A DNA stretch of 64,000 bases from Oceanispirochaeta sp. M1 (GCF_003346715.1 NZ_QQPQ01000012.1:62001-126000), one strand, 5' to 3'; shown: positions 8,679-17,575, numbered from the stretch's first letter. The notes: a model not told the origin generated them from the letters alone. Made by a program: numbers and translations.

Positions 8679-9356
8679 TTAGAGTCCCAGAAAGGACATT
8701 GCCAGTCCGCATGAACCGATGATTCCTCCAGCCATTGCATTGCCATATCGTTCAAAAAACGGAAAACGTATAAGTTTTTTAAGACCGTAGGATGATGAGA
8801 TGACCACTGTGAGCATGACAAGCAGAGTGCTCAGCCCAAATACCAGAACGACCAGCACTGTATGGAATACCGTATCGTTGACAGCTGGATAGATAATCAG
8901 AGGTATAAGAGGTTCACAGGGGCCAAAGACAAAGATTAGAAACAGAATCCAGGGTGTTGTTTCTTTCCTGGAACTCTTTTGACTATGGTCATGGTTGTGA
9001 GAGAGCAGTCCCGAATGACTGTGCGTCTGGTTGCTTACAGCTTTTCTGATACCCCAGATGCAATAGATAAATCCAAAGGCAGTTAATGACCATGCGGCAA
9101 TTTCACCACGCACGGTTTCTATGAATTCCAGCTGCGTGAGGATACTGCCAACTGATACAGCGGCTATACCCAGAATCAGACCGGATAATATATGACCCAT
9201 CCCGCATAGAGCTGTTATAATGACTGTTTTTTTTAGAGACCAGTCTTTTGATTTACTCAAGGCAATAAAGGGGAGGTAATGATCCGGGCCCAGCAGAGTA
9301 TGTACACATCCGACCATAAAGGTTGAAAATAGCAGTATTAGAAAATTCTGTTCCAT
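8679..9356 (-). CDS. UreH/NicO-type nickel permease
   Basis: A 225-residue membrane protein with about six hydrophobic segments. The first helix carries HTLLGPDHYLPF, reminiscent of the metal-binding helix of nickel/cobalt permeases (H...DH), and a central cytoplasmic loop is histidine-rich (SHSGLLSHNHDHSQ). UreH/NicO-like proteins bring Ni(II) into the cytoplasm. As first gene of the hypB-oxidoreductase-hypA operon it very probably supplies nickel for HypA/HypB. Start: AAGGA about 10 nt before the ATG. A TauE-type exporter of similar length is the main alternative; the histidine loop and context favour nickel. Confidence 0.8.
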   Translation of the reverse strand: MEQNFLILLFSTFMVGCVHTLLGPDHYLPFIALSKSKDWSLKKTVIITALCGMGHILSGLILGIAAVSVGSILTQLEFIETVRGEIAAWSLTAFGFIYCIWGIRKAVSNQTHSHSGLLSHNHDHSQKSSRKETTPWILFLIFVFGPCEPLIPLIIYPAVNDTVFHTVLVVLVFGLSTLLVMLTVVISSSYGLKKLIRFPFFERYGNAMAGGIIGSCGLAMSFLGL

Positions 9357-9416
9357 TTTTTAATTAGTCCTTAGAATCATTTACTCAGATAAAAAAGTAG
9401 ATTTAATTTGTAAAAT

Positions 9417-9431
9417 AATTATCTGATAATT
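9417..9431. promoter_or_regulatory. AT-rich palindrome upstream of nickel/hyp operon
   Basis: A 15-bp near-perfect palindrome (AATTATC, one central T, GATAATT) lies about 60 bp before the nickel-permease start. Its size and symmetry suit a dimeric metal regulator (Fur, NikR or DtxR type), but no such gene is in the window. The remaining 215 bp to the next gene show no feature I can support. Confidence 0.3.
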
Positions 9432-9646
9432 GGACTTTAATGGATGTAATAAGAAACGGGCAATAGGTAAAAAAATACCGAATAGTGTAGAATCTAATGA
9501 TTTACCTTCGTATTTACAACGCGGAGAAATATTGGAAATCATTTAATATTAAGTACAACTGTTTCTAAGTTGTTATTTTTATATTCTTGAGCCTGCTTTG
9601 ATAGGAATATGTGTAAACATTAAGCTAAATCAAAAAAAATAAAATA

Positions 9647-10858
9647 TCAGAAATATCTATGAATAAAAGCAGATGTAAACTCCGTTATTTTATCAAGGCT
9701 GGAACAGCAGCTTAATGCTCCTCCAAGATAGATCCCTTTTTCGCCCTGTCTTGATTGCAGTTCCTCATAAAAGCCCTTGTAAAGCATTGCAGATTCTACA
9801 TGTGGAAAGAAATTCCATTTTTTTGATGCTGTGAGAACGGCGGAATCGATACCCATAGAAGATAATGATTCTCTCATGGATAAATCCAGCTCTTTCATCT
9901 CCAGGTATCCGTTTGAGTACACCGAGATCATCTGATATTCCGAGTTACTGCTGTTTACATGAATAAGGCGAAGCTTCCCGTCTTTGTGGGTATTATTTAC
10001 AACAAACGAGTCTACCAGACCAGCTGAGGGAATCCTGTAAACAAGTGTATTTGAGGGATTTGTAATAAAAGTATCCAGTGCCCGGCTGAAGAAAGGATGG
10101 CTGACTATGCCGGACTTTAAGGGTGTTGTGATTATTACCCTTGAGAATTGTTCACTGGAAAGTTCAGTTTTTATTAATATGGACTCATCATCAGCATTTG
10201 ATATTTCCAGAACTTCGGAGTTGTACCTGATATCGGACAGTTTTTGTGCCAGAGCATTGCAGATGCTGGAACTGCCCTGGGGAAATGTTATTATTTTTCT
10301 TGATTCTACCAGAGAAGATAGTGAACTCAGGTCCAGATGCTTTAGTACATACACAGCCGGGATCGTATCCAGTTCTCCATATCCGTAGCAGGAAAAATAG
10401 GCAGAGAAGATCTCAGTTAACACTTCAATATCATGTAAACTGCACCATTTTTGAAAATTCATCTTCAGTTCTTCCGGAATATTATAAAAGCCGGGTGTAT
10501 TCAGACATATGTCATACTTTGAGAGTAAGGATGGCAGCATTTTATATTCATCTTTGAATTTTTGAATGGCAGTTTCATCAAGCTGCGGAATCTTCTGTCC
10601 ATGATTATCAAGGTACTGACGATAGAAATAGTTACGTTCAACTTTGACCTCAAGGTCATGACATAACTCTTCCAGAGCAGGGGATGTTCCGAAAACACAT
10701 CCGAGTTCAACTATTCCTCCACCTGCCGGCAGGCTATGGCATTGGCCTCCGGGTATGTCAGCCTTTTCAAAAACAGTTACATCATATCCAGCCTTCTGAA
10801 GTTGATAGGCTGTTATCAAACCGGAGTATCCGGCACCAATTACTGCTGTTGTTTCCAT
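9647..10858 (-). CDS. FAD-dependent amine-oxidase-like oxidoreductase
   Basis: A 403-residue flavoprotein. The N-terminal dinucleotide fold is clear: VIGAGYSGL near residues 5-13, the acidic end of strand 2 (VFEKAD), then GGQC. The remainder has the low-complexity substrate domain of amine oxidase/protoporphyrinogen oxidase-like enzymes, and the C-terminal FAD-closing motif is GIYLGGALSCCSS. No covalent flavin site or substrate signature is seen. The gene begins 4 nt after the stop of the transposase-derived HTH gene and lacks a good Shine-Dalgarno, so it is probably translated by coupling to that gene. Function unknown beyond FAD-linked oxidation. Confidence 0.7.
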   Translation of the reverse strand: METTAVIGAGYSGLITAYQLQKAGYDVTVFEKADIPGGQCHSLPAGGGIVELGCVFGTSPALEELCHDLEVKVERNYFYRQYLDNHGQKIPQLDETAIQKFKDEYKMLPSLLSKYDICLNTPGFYNIPEELKMNFQKWCSLHDIEVLTEIFSAYFSCYGYGELDTIPAVYVLKHLDLSSLSSLVESRKIITFPQGSSSICNALAQKLSDIRYNSEVLEISNADDESILIKTELSSEQFSRVIITTPLKSGIVSHPFFSRALDTFITNPSNTLVYRIPSAGLVDSFVVNNTHKDGKLRLIHVNSSNSEYQMISVYSNGYLEMKELDLSMRESLSSMGIDSAVLTASKKWNFFPHVESAMLYKGFYEELQSRQGEKGIYLGGALSCCSSLDKITEFTSAFIHRYF

Positions 10859-10862
10859 ACTA

Positions 10863-11843
10863 TTAATACTGCCTGTCCAGATATGCCCAGAGAGGGAGAT
10901 TTATTTTCTGATTTACACTTCTGCGGACATTCTCTAAAGGAGAGTATCCCTTGTTCGGGCCGGAAGTAAGGGGATCCTCCAGATTATACTGTCTCAAGAA
11001 GTTCTGAAGATTTGACCTGAGCTCTTCCATATCCCTACAGCTTTCTGCTCTGGTATTTAAAAAGATATGACTTTGTCTGCTGAATTCATCTGCAAGACCT
11101 TTAAAATCCTTAAAATCTATATCCCATTGAATCTGTCTGATGCCCATGGATTTGAGAGTCTTAGAGTATGGATGTTCTCCTCTGGGTTTAAGGGCTGTGT
11201 AGATTTTATCTCTGGGGGTTATGATTCGCTCAGGATTCATAAGCAGTTCTTTTCCCATAGGAATAGCAAGTCCGAGTAAAAGGTCCAAAGCGAATGTACA
11301 GCTGTTTTCATTGTAGATACGGGAGCAGGATATACCACTTGATACATCAATAATTGAATATTGATATACTGTTTTATCCGGAAGCAGATCAGTTCTTTCA
11401 TCGGTCCAACAGAGCCAGAGCTGCCCGTGAGAAGCCTTGAAATCGGTAGGCAGAGGTCTCTTCTTCCGGTTTCTGCTGCTGAAGACCTCTCTCTCAGTTC
11501 TTCTGGAGAGATTATATCGCTTCAGAATGTTATACACTCCGCTGGAACTGATATAGATTTTTTCTTCTTCCATGAGCCATTTAAGGCTGAGAGGCCCGTA
11601 ATCAGGATGTTCTGCTACCTTTCTGAATAGAGTTTCTTCCACCTGAGGAGTCAGTTTGTTTACTGGAACAAAATGACGTGTTCTGTCTTTAAGTCCCTCA
11701 ATTCCTGACTCTTCAAATCGTCTTTGCCATCTATAATATATGGTTCTGGAAATTGAGTATTTTCGGCAGGCAGAACTGATGCCATATTCACTGCCATAAC
11801 TGAGGATTTCTTCTCTCTGTTCTTTTGTCAATATTTGGTTCAT
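10863..11843 (-). CDS. Transposase-derived HTH/integrase-core protein, catalytic site lost
   Basis: A 326-residue protein laid out like IS481/IS3 transposases: an N-terminal HTH (about 5-50), a second HTH (about 60-115), then an integrase-like core. The first acidic position may survive in WTDERTD, but the normal second site (S/TDNGxEF) reads ITPRDKIYTA, so the DDE triad is broken. The frame is intact over its whole length, no terminal inverted repeats flank it, and it has a well-formed promoter. This suggests a domesticated DNA-binding protein, perhaps regulating itself and the FAD gene 4 nt downstream. An old insertion that happens to keep its frame is the alternative. Confidence 0.6.
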   Translation of the reverse strand: MNQILTKEQREEILSYGSEYGISSACRKYSISRTIYYRWQRRFEESGIEGLKDRTRHFVPVNKLTPQVEETLFRKVAEHPDYGPLSLKWLMEEEKIYISSSGVYNILKRYNLSRRTEREVFSSRNRKKRPLPTDFKASHGQLWLCWTDERTDLLPDKTVYQYSIIDVSSGISCSRIYNENSCTFALDLLLGLAIPMGKELLMNPERIITPRDKIYTALKPRGEHPYSKTLKSMGIRQIQWDIDFKDFKGLADEFSRQSHIFLNTRAESCRDMEELRSNLQNFLRQYNLEDPLTSGPNKGYSPLENVRRSVNQKINLPLWAYLDRQY

Positions 11844-11861
11844 TTTTCAAATTCTGTGCAC

Positions 11862-11890
11862 ATGATAGGTTAATTGACTCCTGTTTGCAA
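11862..11890 (-). promoter_or_regulatory. Sigma70-like promoter of HTH/FAD operon
   Basis: On the minus strand -35 TTGCAA and -10 TATCAT are separated by 17 bp. The -10 ends about 18 nt before the ATG of the transposase-derived gene. No clear Shine-Dalgarno follows. Confidence 0.5.
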
Positions 11891-11962
11891 TAAATATGAC
11901 AGAAATACAAGTTGAAATGGTTTAAAATTAAAACATCTTATGCAATTTGCAGGAGTAGAGAT

Positions 11963-12265
11963 ATGAAAAGAAATAAAATTATTCTTTTAATGCTTGTTAT
12001 TACACTGATTCTGAGTTCATGTGCTCCAGGTATAAATGACATGAAAGGAGTCCCGGATAAAGAAGGGGAGGTCGCAGGATTCTGGATGGGTCTCTGGCAC
12101 GGTGTTGCATCTCCTGTCATATTTATTATCTCACTTTTTAAGGATTCAATTTCTGTATATGAAATTCACAACAACGGTCTCTGGTATAATTTTGGATTCA
12201 TATTAGGTGCGAGTATTATATTCGGAGGCAGCGGTAGCGGTGCCTCCAGCCGGAAGTGCCGGTGA
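11963..12265 (+). CDS. Small lipoprotein with hydrophobic C-terminal half
   Basis: A 100-residue protein. It begins with a lipoprotein signal peptide (MKRNKIILLMLVITLILSSC), giving a lipidated Cys at about residue 20. The mature part has a conserved-looking core (GFWMGLWHGVASPVIFI) and a glycine/serine-rich hydrophobic end. I recall similar short proteins of unknown function in clostridia and other bacteria. The start chosen is the ATG with AGGAG eight bases before it; an upstream in-frame ATG would spoil the signal peptide. It is 27 bp from the next exported protein and probably co-transcribed with it. Confidence 0.65.
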   Translation: MKRNKIILLMLVITLILSSCAPGINDMKGVPDKEGEVAGFWMGLWHGVASPVIFIISLFKDSISVYEIHNNGLWYNFGFILGASIIFGGSGSGASSRKCR

Positions 12266-12292
12266 TTCTAAATGAAAAGAGAGGAGAATTGA

Positions 12293-12757
12293 ATGAAACG
12301 AAGGGCTTTGTGTATTGCAGTATTAATTATTCTGTCAATATTTTCAATTAATGCGGAAGAGAAGATCCAGCTGCTGCTGGCGGTAGATTCATCTGATTTC
12401 AAGACTCAGCTAGCAGAAGAAGTATTAAAACTGGCTGAAGCCGAATCTTTTATGGTCACTCAGAAAGAATCTGTGAAAAAAATAAAAGATTGGTCCCTGG
12501 ATAAGTATGATGCTTTGATTATAATTAACAGAGGAACAGCAGGACACATGAACAGACCCCTGATCAAAGTACTTGAAGAGAGTAATTACCCTCCCATGGT
12601 AATAGTAACCAGCTATGCCAATCCAAAAACATCCAAAGATAACTATGGTGAATACAGTGATGTGGACGGTATAACAACAGCCTCACTAAAAAATACATCG
12701 GATATCAGTGAAATGGCACGGGAAGTCATGGTATTGCTCAAAGAGGCTCTGCAGTAA
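12293..12757 (+). CDS. Exported flavodoxin-fold-like protein
   Basis: A 154-residue protein with a signal peptide ending near Ala21 (LSIFSINA). The mature part alternates strands and helices (IQLLLAVDSSDF, YDALIIINRGTAGHM, YPPMVIVTSYANPK), which looks like a small flavodoxin or response-regulator-like alpha/beta fold. The usual FMN phosphate loop (T/SxTGNT) is absent, so flavin binding is doubtful. SD GAGGAG precedes the ATG. It pairs with the upstream small lipoprotein, suggesting an envelope role, but no function can be assigned. Confidence 0.55.
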   Translation: MKRRALCIAVLIILSIFSINAEEKIQLLLAVDSSDFKTQLAEEVLKLAEAESFMVTQKESVKKIKDWSLDKYDALIIINRGTAGHMNRPLIKVLEESNYPPMVIVTSYANPKTSKDNYGEYSDVDGITTASLKNTSDISEMAREVMVLLKEALQ

Positions 12758-12789
12758 TTGAGGGTGTTACTGGTAGATTTCTGAATCTC

Positions 12790-13983
12790 TCAGTCCAGTA
12801 TCAGAATCTCAACCCGGCGGTCCTCTTTATCAGATCCCAGGGGTTCTGTATTACCTGCTCCTCTGAGAAATAATTTTCCAGTTCCCTCTCTCCCTCCGGG
12901 AAAAAGTAAATCTGCAACTGCTGCAGCTCTGTTTCTGGATAAATATTTACGACCTTCAAATGTTCCGTAATCAGCTGTATGACCGCTGATCAGAATGTCC
13001 CTGTCAGTATAGGCTTCCAGACTGCGGGCCAGTTTTTCAAGTCTGTATCGCTGATCCTCCGATACAATTGCAGATTCCGCTTCAAAGAGGATATGGTCTG
13101 TCTCTATTACTGAGAGCATTACTCCATCGTCAATCTGCTCAATAAATATTCCCGGAACTGTTTTAAGTTCAGATTTCAGGGATTCAGCTGCACCCGTGCT
13201 GTTCAGTGTTTCGTTCAGACGGTAAGTTGTTCTGCTTTTTCCTACAAATTCCTGAGTTCTTCCATCCTCCATGACCATCATAAACTCGAAATCTTCAGTT
13301 TTAAGTTCCGGCTTCCCGTTCTCAATATCCCATAACAGTTCCTGAAAGGATTGACCGGTAATCAGCTTGATGGGTTCATTTGCGCTTCTCACAGGAAGAT
13401 AGATATTATACTGAATGGATATCCGGGCATATGTCTGGCCCTCAATTTCGAGATTTTCCAAATAGTTATAGAGAACCTGAACCTGACCTCTGTAGGGACC
13501 ATATAGAGATTTCCTTATACGGAAAATATGAACTTCTTCCGCAGGAAGGCTCCAGTAATCTCCAGGTTTGACAGGATAGTCCGGAAAGCGGGGCACATTA
13601 CGTAAAACAGGACGGGATGCATCTTCGGGTACGGACATCAATCCACTGCTGTCTCTCTCTATACGGACAGTTTCTGAGCTTATCCATTCCAGTGTACCGG
13701 GTATACCATCAACACGCTCAACAGTACGGAAACTTGAATCCAGGACAGCTATTCCTTCATCACTGACGGATCTGACAGTGGATACAGAAAATTCATCAAT
13801 CTCAGCCTGATGACTGAGGTATCCATCTATATAAACTGTTTCATCTACAAGGGAATCCGCATGCAGAACCTGTCCCTCTGTATGGCTAAAGGCAATTTCC
13901 TGCTCATCGGCTGTTAATATTCCGCTGACAAGAATCATAATTGAAAATACTGAAAACCTGATAACTTTCATTTTACTGTCCAT
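12790..13983 (-). CDS. OmpA-family peptidoglycan-associated outer membrane protein
   Basis: A 397-residue exported protein. The N-terminus is a signal peptide (cleavage near ILTADEQ); residues about 25-275 form a beta-rich domain of unknown type; the C-terminal 110 residues are an OmpA domain with ILISGHTADYGT, LSRNRAAAVADLL and GNTEPLGSDKEDRRVEILI, the residues that bind peptidoglycan. It should tie the outer membrane or periplasm to the cell wall. A second ATG four codons in gives a more typical signal peptide (MKVIRF) and may be the true start; neither has a strong Shine-Dalgarno. It follows adenine deaminase by 36 nt in the same direction, but shared function is unlikely. Confidence 0.85.
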   Translation of the reverse strand: MDSKMKVIRFSVFSIMILVSGILTADEQEIAFSHTEGQVLHADSLVDETVYIDGYLSHQAEIDEFSVSTVRSVSDEGIAVLDSSFRTVERVDGIPGTLEWISSETVRIERDSSGLMSVPEDASRPVLRNVPRFPDYPVKPGDYWSLPAEEVHIFRIRKSLYGPYRGQVQVLYNYLENLEIEGQTYARISIQYNIYLPVRSANEPIKLITGQSFQELLWDIENGKPELKTEDFEFMMVMEDGRTQEFVGKSRTTYRLNETLNSTGAAESLKSELKTVPGIFIEQIDDGVMLSVIETDHILFEAESAIVSEDQRYRLEKLARSLEAYTDRDILISGHTADYGTFEGRKYLSRNRAAAVADLLFPGGREGTGKLFLRGAGNTEPLGSDKEDRRVEILILD

Positions 13984-14019
13984 ATCTTTTTAATCGGCCT
14001 GTAAGAGTGGTGAGAACTC

Positions 14020-15852
14020 TTATTTTTCATCTTCTTTGAATAAATCGACAAAGCAGGGAGGCTCACCGTCCACCAGTCTCACCAGTCCTTTGTTAGAGAG
14101 ATGCAGCTCTCCCAACACAATCAGACCAAGCAGGCTGATAGTCATTTCGACCGAGTCGTGGGGACAACCGGCCAGACGGATTGCTTCTTCGACAGACTTC
14201 AGCTCTTCTGAAACTTCCGCTATGGGTTTCAGACTCATGAGGCCGGCAAAGGGCAGGGCCAGCAGAGCCGATATTTTTCCATCCTGTACTACAGTGATAC
14301 CGCCTCCTGATTCTATAAGAGAATTCGCCGCCAGAGCCATTGCAGCATTATCGGTGCCTATGACAAGCAGATTATGACAATCATGGGAAACTGTGGTTGC
14401 AATGGCTGTATGAGGCTTTAAAGTTAAGCCCCTTAACAGTCCAAAGGCTTTACGGTCAGCATCACTGATCGTTGGTTTATGGCGGTATATCATGGCCATC
14501 TTCGCCAGGTCATCTATTCCATTCACCTGAATGCTGCCGTTTACAGGATTCAGAACCATTGATTCTTCTTTGGTATAAACCATTCCGGGGATCAGACGGA
14601 TGACTCTGGCTTCAACTGATTCATCAGAAGGAGTCGCAATAATAAAATCATCAGCACTCTGTTTATCAATATGAATAGAATTCAAAGCCCAGTCGGGATA
14701 CTCATAAGGGGGTATCTCAATACAAAGTTTTCCATCTCTTGCAGCAATGGTACCGTTGGAAATTACGACTGAGATATTGAAGTCTTTCATATCATCAACC
14801 AGAAGAATATCAGCAGATTTTCCAGGAGATACCGAACCGATCCACCTGGACTTATCCAGCAGCTGAGCCGCATTTACAGTCACCATCTGCAGTGCTTTCA
14901 GAGATGGAACACCGAGTTTGACGGCTTCTCTCAAGACACGGACCAGATGACCTTCTTCGGTTATTGTGACTGGGGTGACATCATCAGTTACCATGGTGAA
15001 CATTCTTGTGTCCATTTCCGGATTATCGAGAAAAGCCGGGATCAGATTGGGAAGATCAAGCCAGGCAGTTCCGAAGCGCTGTTGTACGTACATCCCTCTG
15101 GAAACTTTCATAAGTGCTTCATCGGCAGTTGTACTTTCATGGCATGCAGTCATTCCTGAAGCAATAAACGCATTTAGACCGCGGTTTAAATCTGCTGAAG
15201 CATAATGTCCTGTGAGAACCTTGTCAGCTTTCACACCTTCAGCGGTTATGCTGTGTACATGCGGATCTCCGAATATAACACCGGGGAAATTCATCTGTTC
15301 TCCCTGAAGCTCAGCCCAGCCCTCTTTATAGGCTGTTTTTACCTCTTCGGCTCCAATCTGTGATCCTGCATTCTCCATCCCCGGAATTGAAGGTACACAT
15401 ACCGGCATGGCAGTGAGTACATTCAGTGGAAGATTTTCTGCGGTATTATGAAACAGTTCAACAGCCTTCAGTCCGAATACATTGGTCATTTCATGGTTAT
15501 CGGGACATATTGTTGTTGTACCGTGTGGGAGAATTCCGGCAGCGAAAAACCTTAAATCAATCATGGAACTCTCAACATGCATGTGACTGTCTATAAGACC
15601 GGGTATTATATATTTCCCTTCCGCATCGATAATTTGAGTCGTATCTCCGACAGGATGCTCTGATGCATCACCTACGAAGGCAATGAAACCACCAAATAAT
15701 ATGACATCCGTTTTATCCTCAATCAGAGCTGTCAGTACATTAACAAGTTTTCCGTTACGTATGATTATTTCTCCAGGTAATTGTCCCATTGCAACGGCAG
15801 CCAGTTCTCTGCTTATTTCTGAATGTTTGATCACAGCAGTTTTAAAGTCCAT
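14020..15852 (-). CDS. ade: Adenine deaminase
   Basis: A 610-residue amidohydrolase of the bacterial Ade type, somewhat longer than the B. subtilis enzyme. Metal-binding HMHVESS follows PGLIDS near residue 90; HESTTADE, a late HDCHN segment and a GGGI motif fit the family. It converts adenine to hypoxanthine and ammonia in the cytoplasm. Together with DeoD and the nucleoside transporter in this window it would complete adenosine/deoxyadenosine breakdown to hypoxanthine. GAGGAG lies about 9 nt before the ATG. No purine riboswitch is visible upstream. Confidence 0.95.
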   Translation of the reverse strand: MDFKTAVIKHSEISRELAAVAMGQLPGEIIIRNGKLVNVLTALIEDKTDVILFGGFIAFVGDASEHPVGDTTQIIDAEGKYIIPGLIDSHMHVESSMIDLRFFAAGILPHGTTTICPDNHEMTNVFGLKAVELFHNTAENLPLNVLTAMPVCVPSIPGMENAGSQIGAEEVKTAYKEGWAELQGEQMNFPGVIFGDPHVHSITAEGVKADKVLTGHYASADLNRGLNAFIASGMTACHESTTADEALMKVSRGMYVQQRFGTAWLDLPNLIPAFLDNPEMDTRMFTMVTDDVTPVTITEEGHLVRVLREAVKLGVPSLKALQMVTVNAAQLLDKSRWIGSVSPGKSADILLVDDMKDFNISVVISNGTIAARDGKLCIEIPPYEYPDWALNSIHIDKQSADDFIIATPSDESVEARVIRLIPGMVYTKEESMVLNPVNGSIQVNGIDDLAKMAMIYRHKPTISDADRKAFGLLRGLTLKPHTAIATTVSHDCHNLLVIGTDNAAMALAANSLIESGGGITVVQDGKISALLALPFAGLMSLKPIAEVSEELKSVEEAIRLAGCPHDSVEMTISLLGLIVLGELHLSNKGLVRLVDGEPPCFVDLFKEDEK

Positions 15853-16123
15853 TCGGGTTTATCTCCTCAGGGTTGATGTTGGTATTGAAAATGTAATTAG
15901 AATGATAACTGAATAAATAAAATATTGATATTATTGATTATGCATTTTTTAAAAAGCAGATATGGAAATGCATATTGCAGAGGATTTGTGAGGAGAAGGG
16001 GACTACCGACTCCTCTGAATATGAAGAAGTGATAAAATATTTTTATTCAATGAGATTGTGTAGAGATACTGAGGCAACACCAGAAACTTGCAGGAAGTAT
16101 TCTGATTTTATTGGAGCTCTGGA

Positions 16124-17575
16124 TTAACAGTTATCACAGATTCCACAGGCAGCTTCAGCGCTCATTCCAAAATAATCTTCAATAAATGAGAAGCGGCACT
16201 CTTCGTTTTTGTAATAATTTACAATGCCTAAAAGTTGACGGCGTGCATGATTTATCTGTTTTTCATGGAGCTCTTCATCCACAAGATATTCTGGAAGTTC
16301 AGAGATCAGTTTGAAGTTCTTTGACTGAATACTGCCTGATGTAACTCCATAACGTTCTAAAATCCCTAGAGCTGTTTCCAGTCTGAAATCAAAACGATTC
16401 TTATAAACCAGCTGTTCTTTGAGATAATCCAGACCGAATATATTAACTTTTTCCATCTCTTTATTGAGAAACATATAGAGTTTCTTGTAAAAAGAGGGTT
16501 CAGGATTTGACCATTTGATGAAGTCCATATGGATTGTCAGATCGTCCTGATTATACATCATGGAGCACAGTGCGTTTTTACCGTCACGTCCCGCTCTGCC
16601 GATCTCCTGGTAATAGGATTCAATGCTTCCGGGGATCTCGGCATGAATGATATAGCGGATATCCTTTTTATCGATTCCCATTCCGAATGCATTAGTGGCA
16701 AGAACAAGTTCATTACTCCTCATAAAAGCGTTCTGAATGCCCTTCCTCTCTTTCTGGTCCAACTTCCCATGATAGACAAGGTGTGAGACCCCAAGGCCGT
16801 CCAGTGCCGCTGAAAAGGTTTCCAGAGTCTTGATAAGGGAGAAGTAGACAATACCGCTTCCGGGATTCTTTGCAATAATTCTGATGATTTTTTCAAGCTT
16901 GCTGTCATCATCAGGCATCTCTTCGACTTCAAGAATTAGATTGGGTCTGCGTAAACCCTGATTAAAGATCTCTACTTCTGAATCTTCAAGGTTCAGACAG
17001 TTCAATATATCTTTCTGTACTTTCGGTGTAGCAGTAGCCGTCAGTGCAACCGTAAGGGGATTTCCCAGAGCCTTTCTGTAGTCACCTATAAGACTGTAAT
17101 CCGGTCTGAAGTCATTCCCCCATGCAGAGATACAGTGTGCCTCATCAACAGCCAGAAGAGATATGTCAGCCCGTTTAATCCTTGCCATAAAGTCGGGATT
17201 TTTGAAACGTTCAGGAGTTATATAGAGGAGCTTTGTATCTCCATATATAAAGTTTTCAAGTCTTTTATCTCTCTCCTTTCTGTCTACTGTTGAGTTGATA
17301 TAGGATGCCTTAATGTTTTGAGCCTTTAGAGAGTCCACCTGATCTTTCATCAGTGAGATAAGGGGGCTGACAACAATTGTGCCGCCTTTAAAGCAGAGTG
17401 CAGGAACCTGATAGCATAGTGACTTTCCCGCACCCGTAGGCATAAGAACAAGACTGTGTTTATTGGTACCGCCGAGAAGACGGGTGATTATTTTTTCCTG
17501 ATCTCCCTGAAATGTATCGTATCCAAATGAATCTTTAAGAATCTCAAATGGATTCAGGGGGTAGTTGTCTTTCAT
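16124..17575 (-). CDS. recQ: Short RecQ-family DNA helicase
   Basis: A 483-residue 3'-5' helicase. RecQ motif 0 (FEILKDSFGYDTFQGDQEKI), Walker A MPTGAGKS, DEAH box AVDEAHC and SAWGNDFRPDY, TATATP, and a QEIGRAGRDG motif VI are all present. The protein ends directly after the zinc-binding cysteines (C...CGICDNC), so it lacks the winged-helix RQC and HRDC domains of E. coli RecQ (about 610 residues). Short RecQs of this kind occur in several phyla. AGGA precedes the ATG. The downstream 120 bp, read in frame, contain only short open stretches, so I see no split-off HRDC. Confidence 0.92.
   Translation of the reverse strand: MKDNYPLNPFEILKDSFGYDTFQGDQEKIITRLLGGTNKHSLVLMPTGAGKSLCYQVPALCFKGGTIVVSPLISLMKDQVDSLKAQNIKASYINSTVDRKERDKRLENFIYGDTKLLYITPERFKNPDFMARIKRADISLLAVDEAHCISAWGNDFRPDYSLIGDYRKALGNPLTVALTATATPKVQKDILNCLNLEDSEVEIFNQGLRRPNLILEVEEMPDDDSKLEKIIRIIAKNPGSGIVYFSLIKTLETFSAALDGLGVSHLVYHGKLDQKERKGIQNAFMRSNELVLATNAFGMGIDKKDIRYIIHAEIPGSIESYYQEIGRAGRDGKNALCSMMYNQDDLTIHMDFIKWSNPEPSFYKKLYMFLNKEMEKVNIFGLDYLKEQLVYKNRFDFRLETALGILERYGVTSGSIQSKNFKLISELPEYLVDEELHEKQINHARRQLLGIVNYYKNEECRFSFIEDYFGMSAEAACGICDNC

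Noticed and set aside
10863-11843. Active insertion sequence
   Set aside because: The catalytic motif is broken and I found no terminal inverted repeats or target duplication around it.
13988-14030. Hairpin TAAGAGT/ACTCTTA between ade and the OmpA gene
   Set aside because: The T-run follows it on the strand that carries no gene upstream, so it is not a convincing terminator for ade.
15853-15950. Purine riboswitch ahead of adenine deaminase
   Set aside because: No conserved loop sequences of the purine aptamer could be found in the leader.
15921-16127. Plus-strand open stretch with protein-like sequence (about 68 codons) before recQ's end
   Set aside because: No ATG or GTG with a ribosome site, no family recognised, and it overlaps the recQ stop. 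It may be a remnant but cannot be supported.
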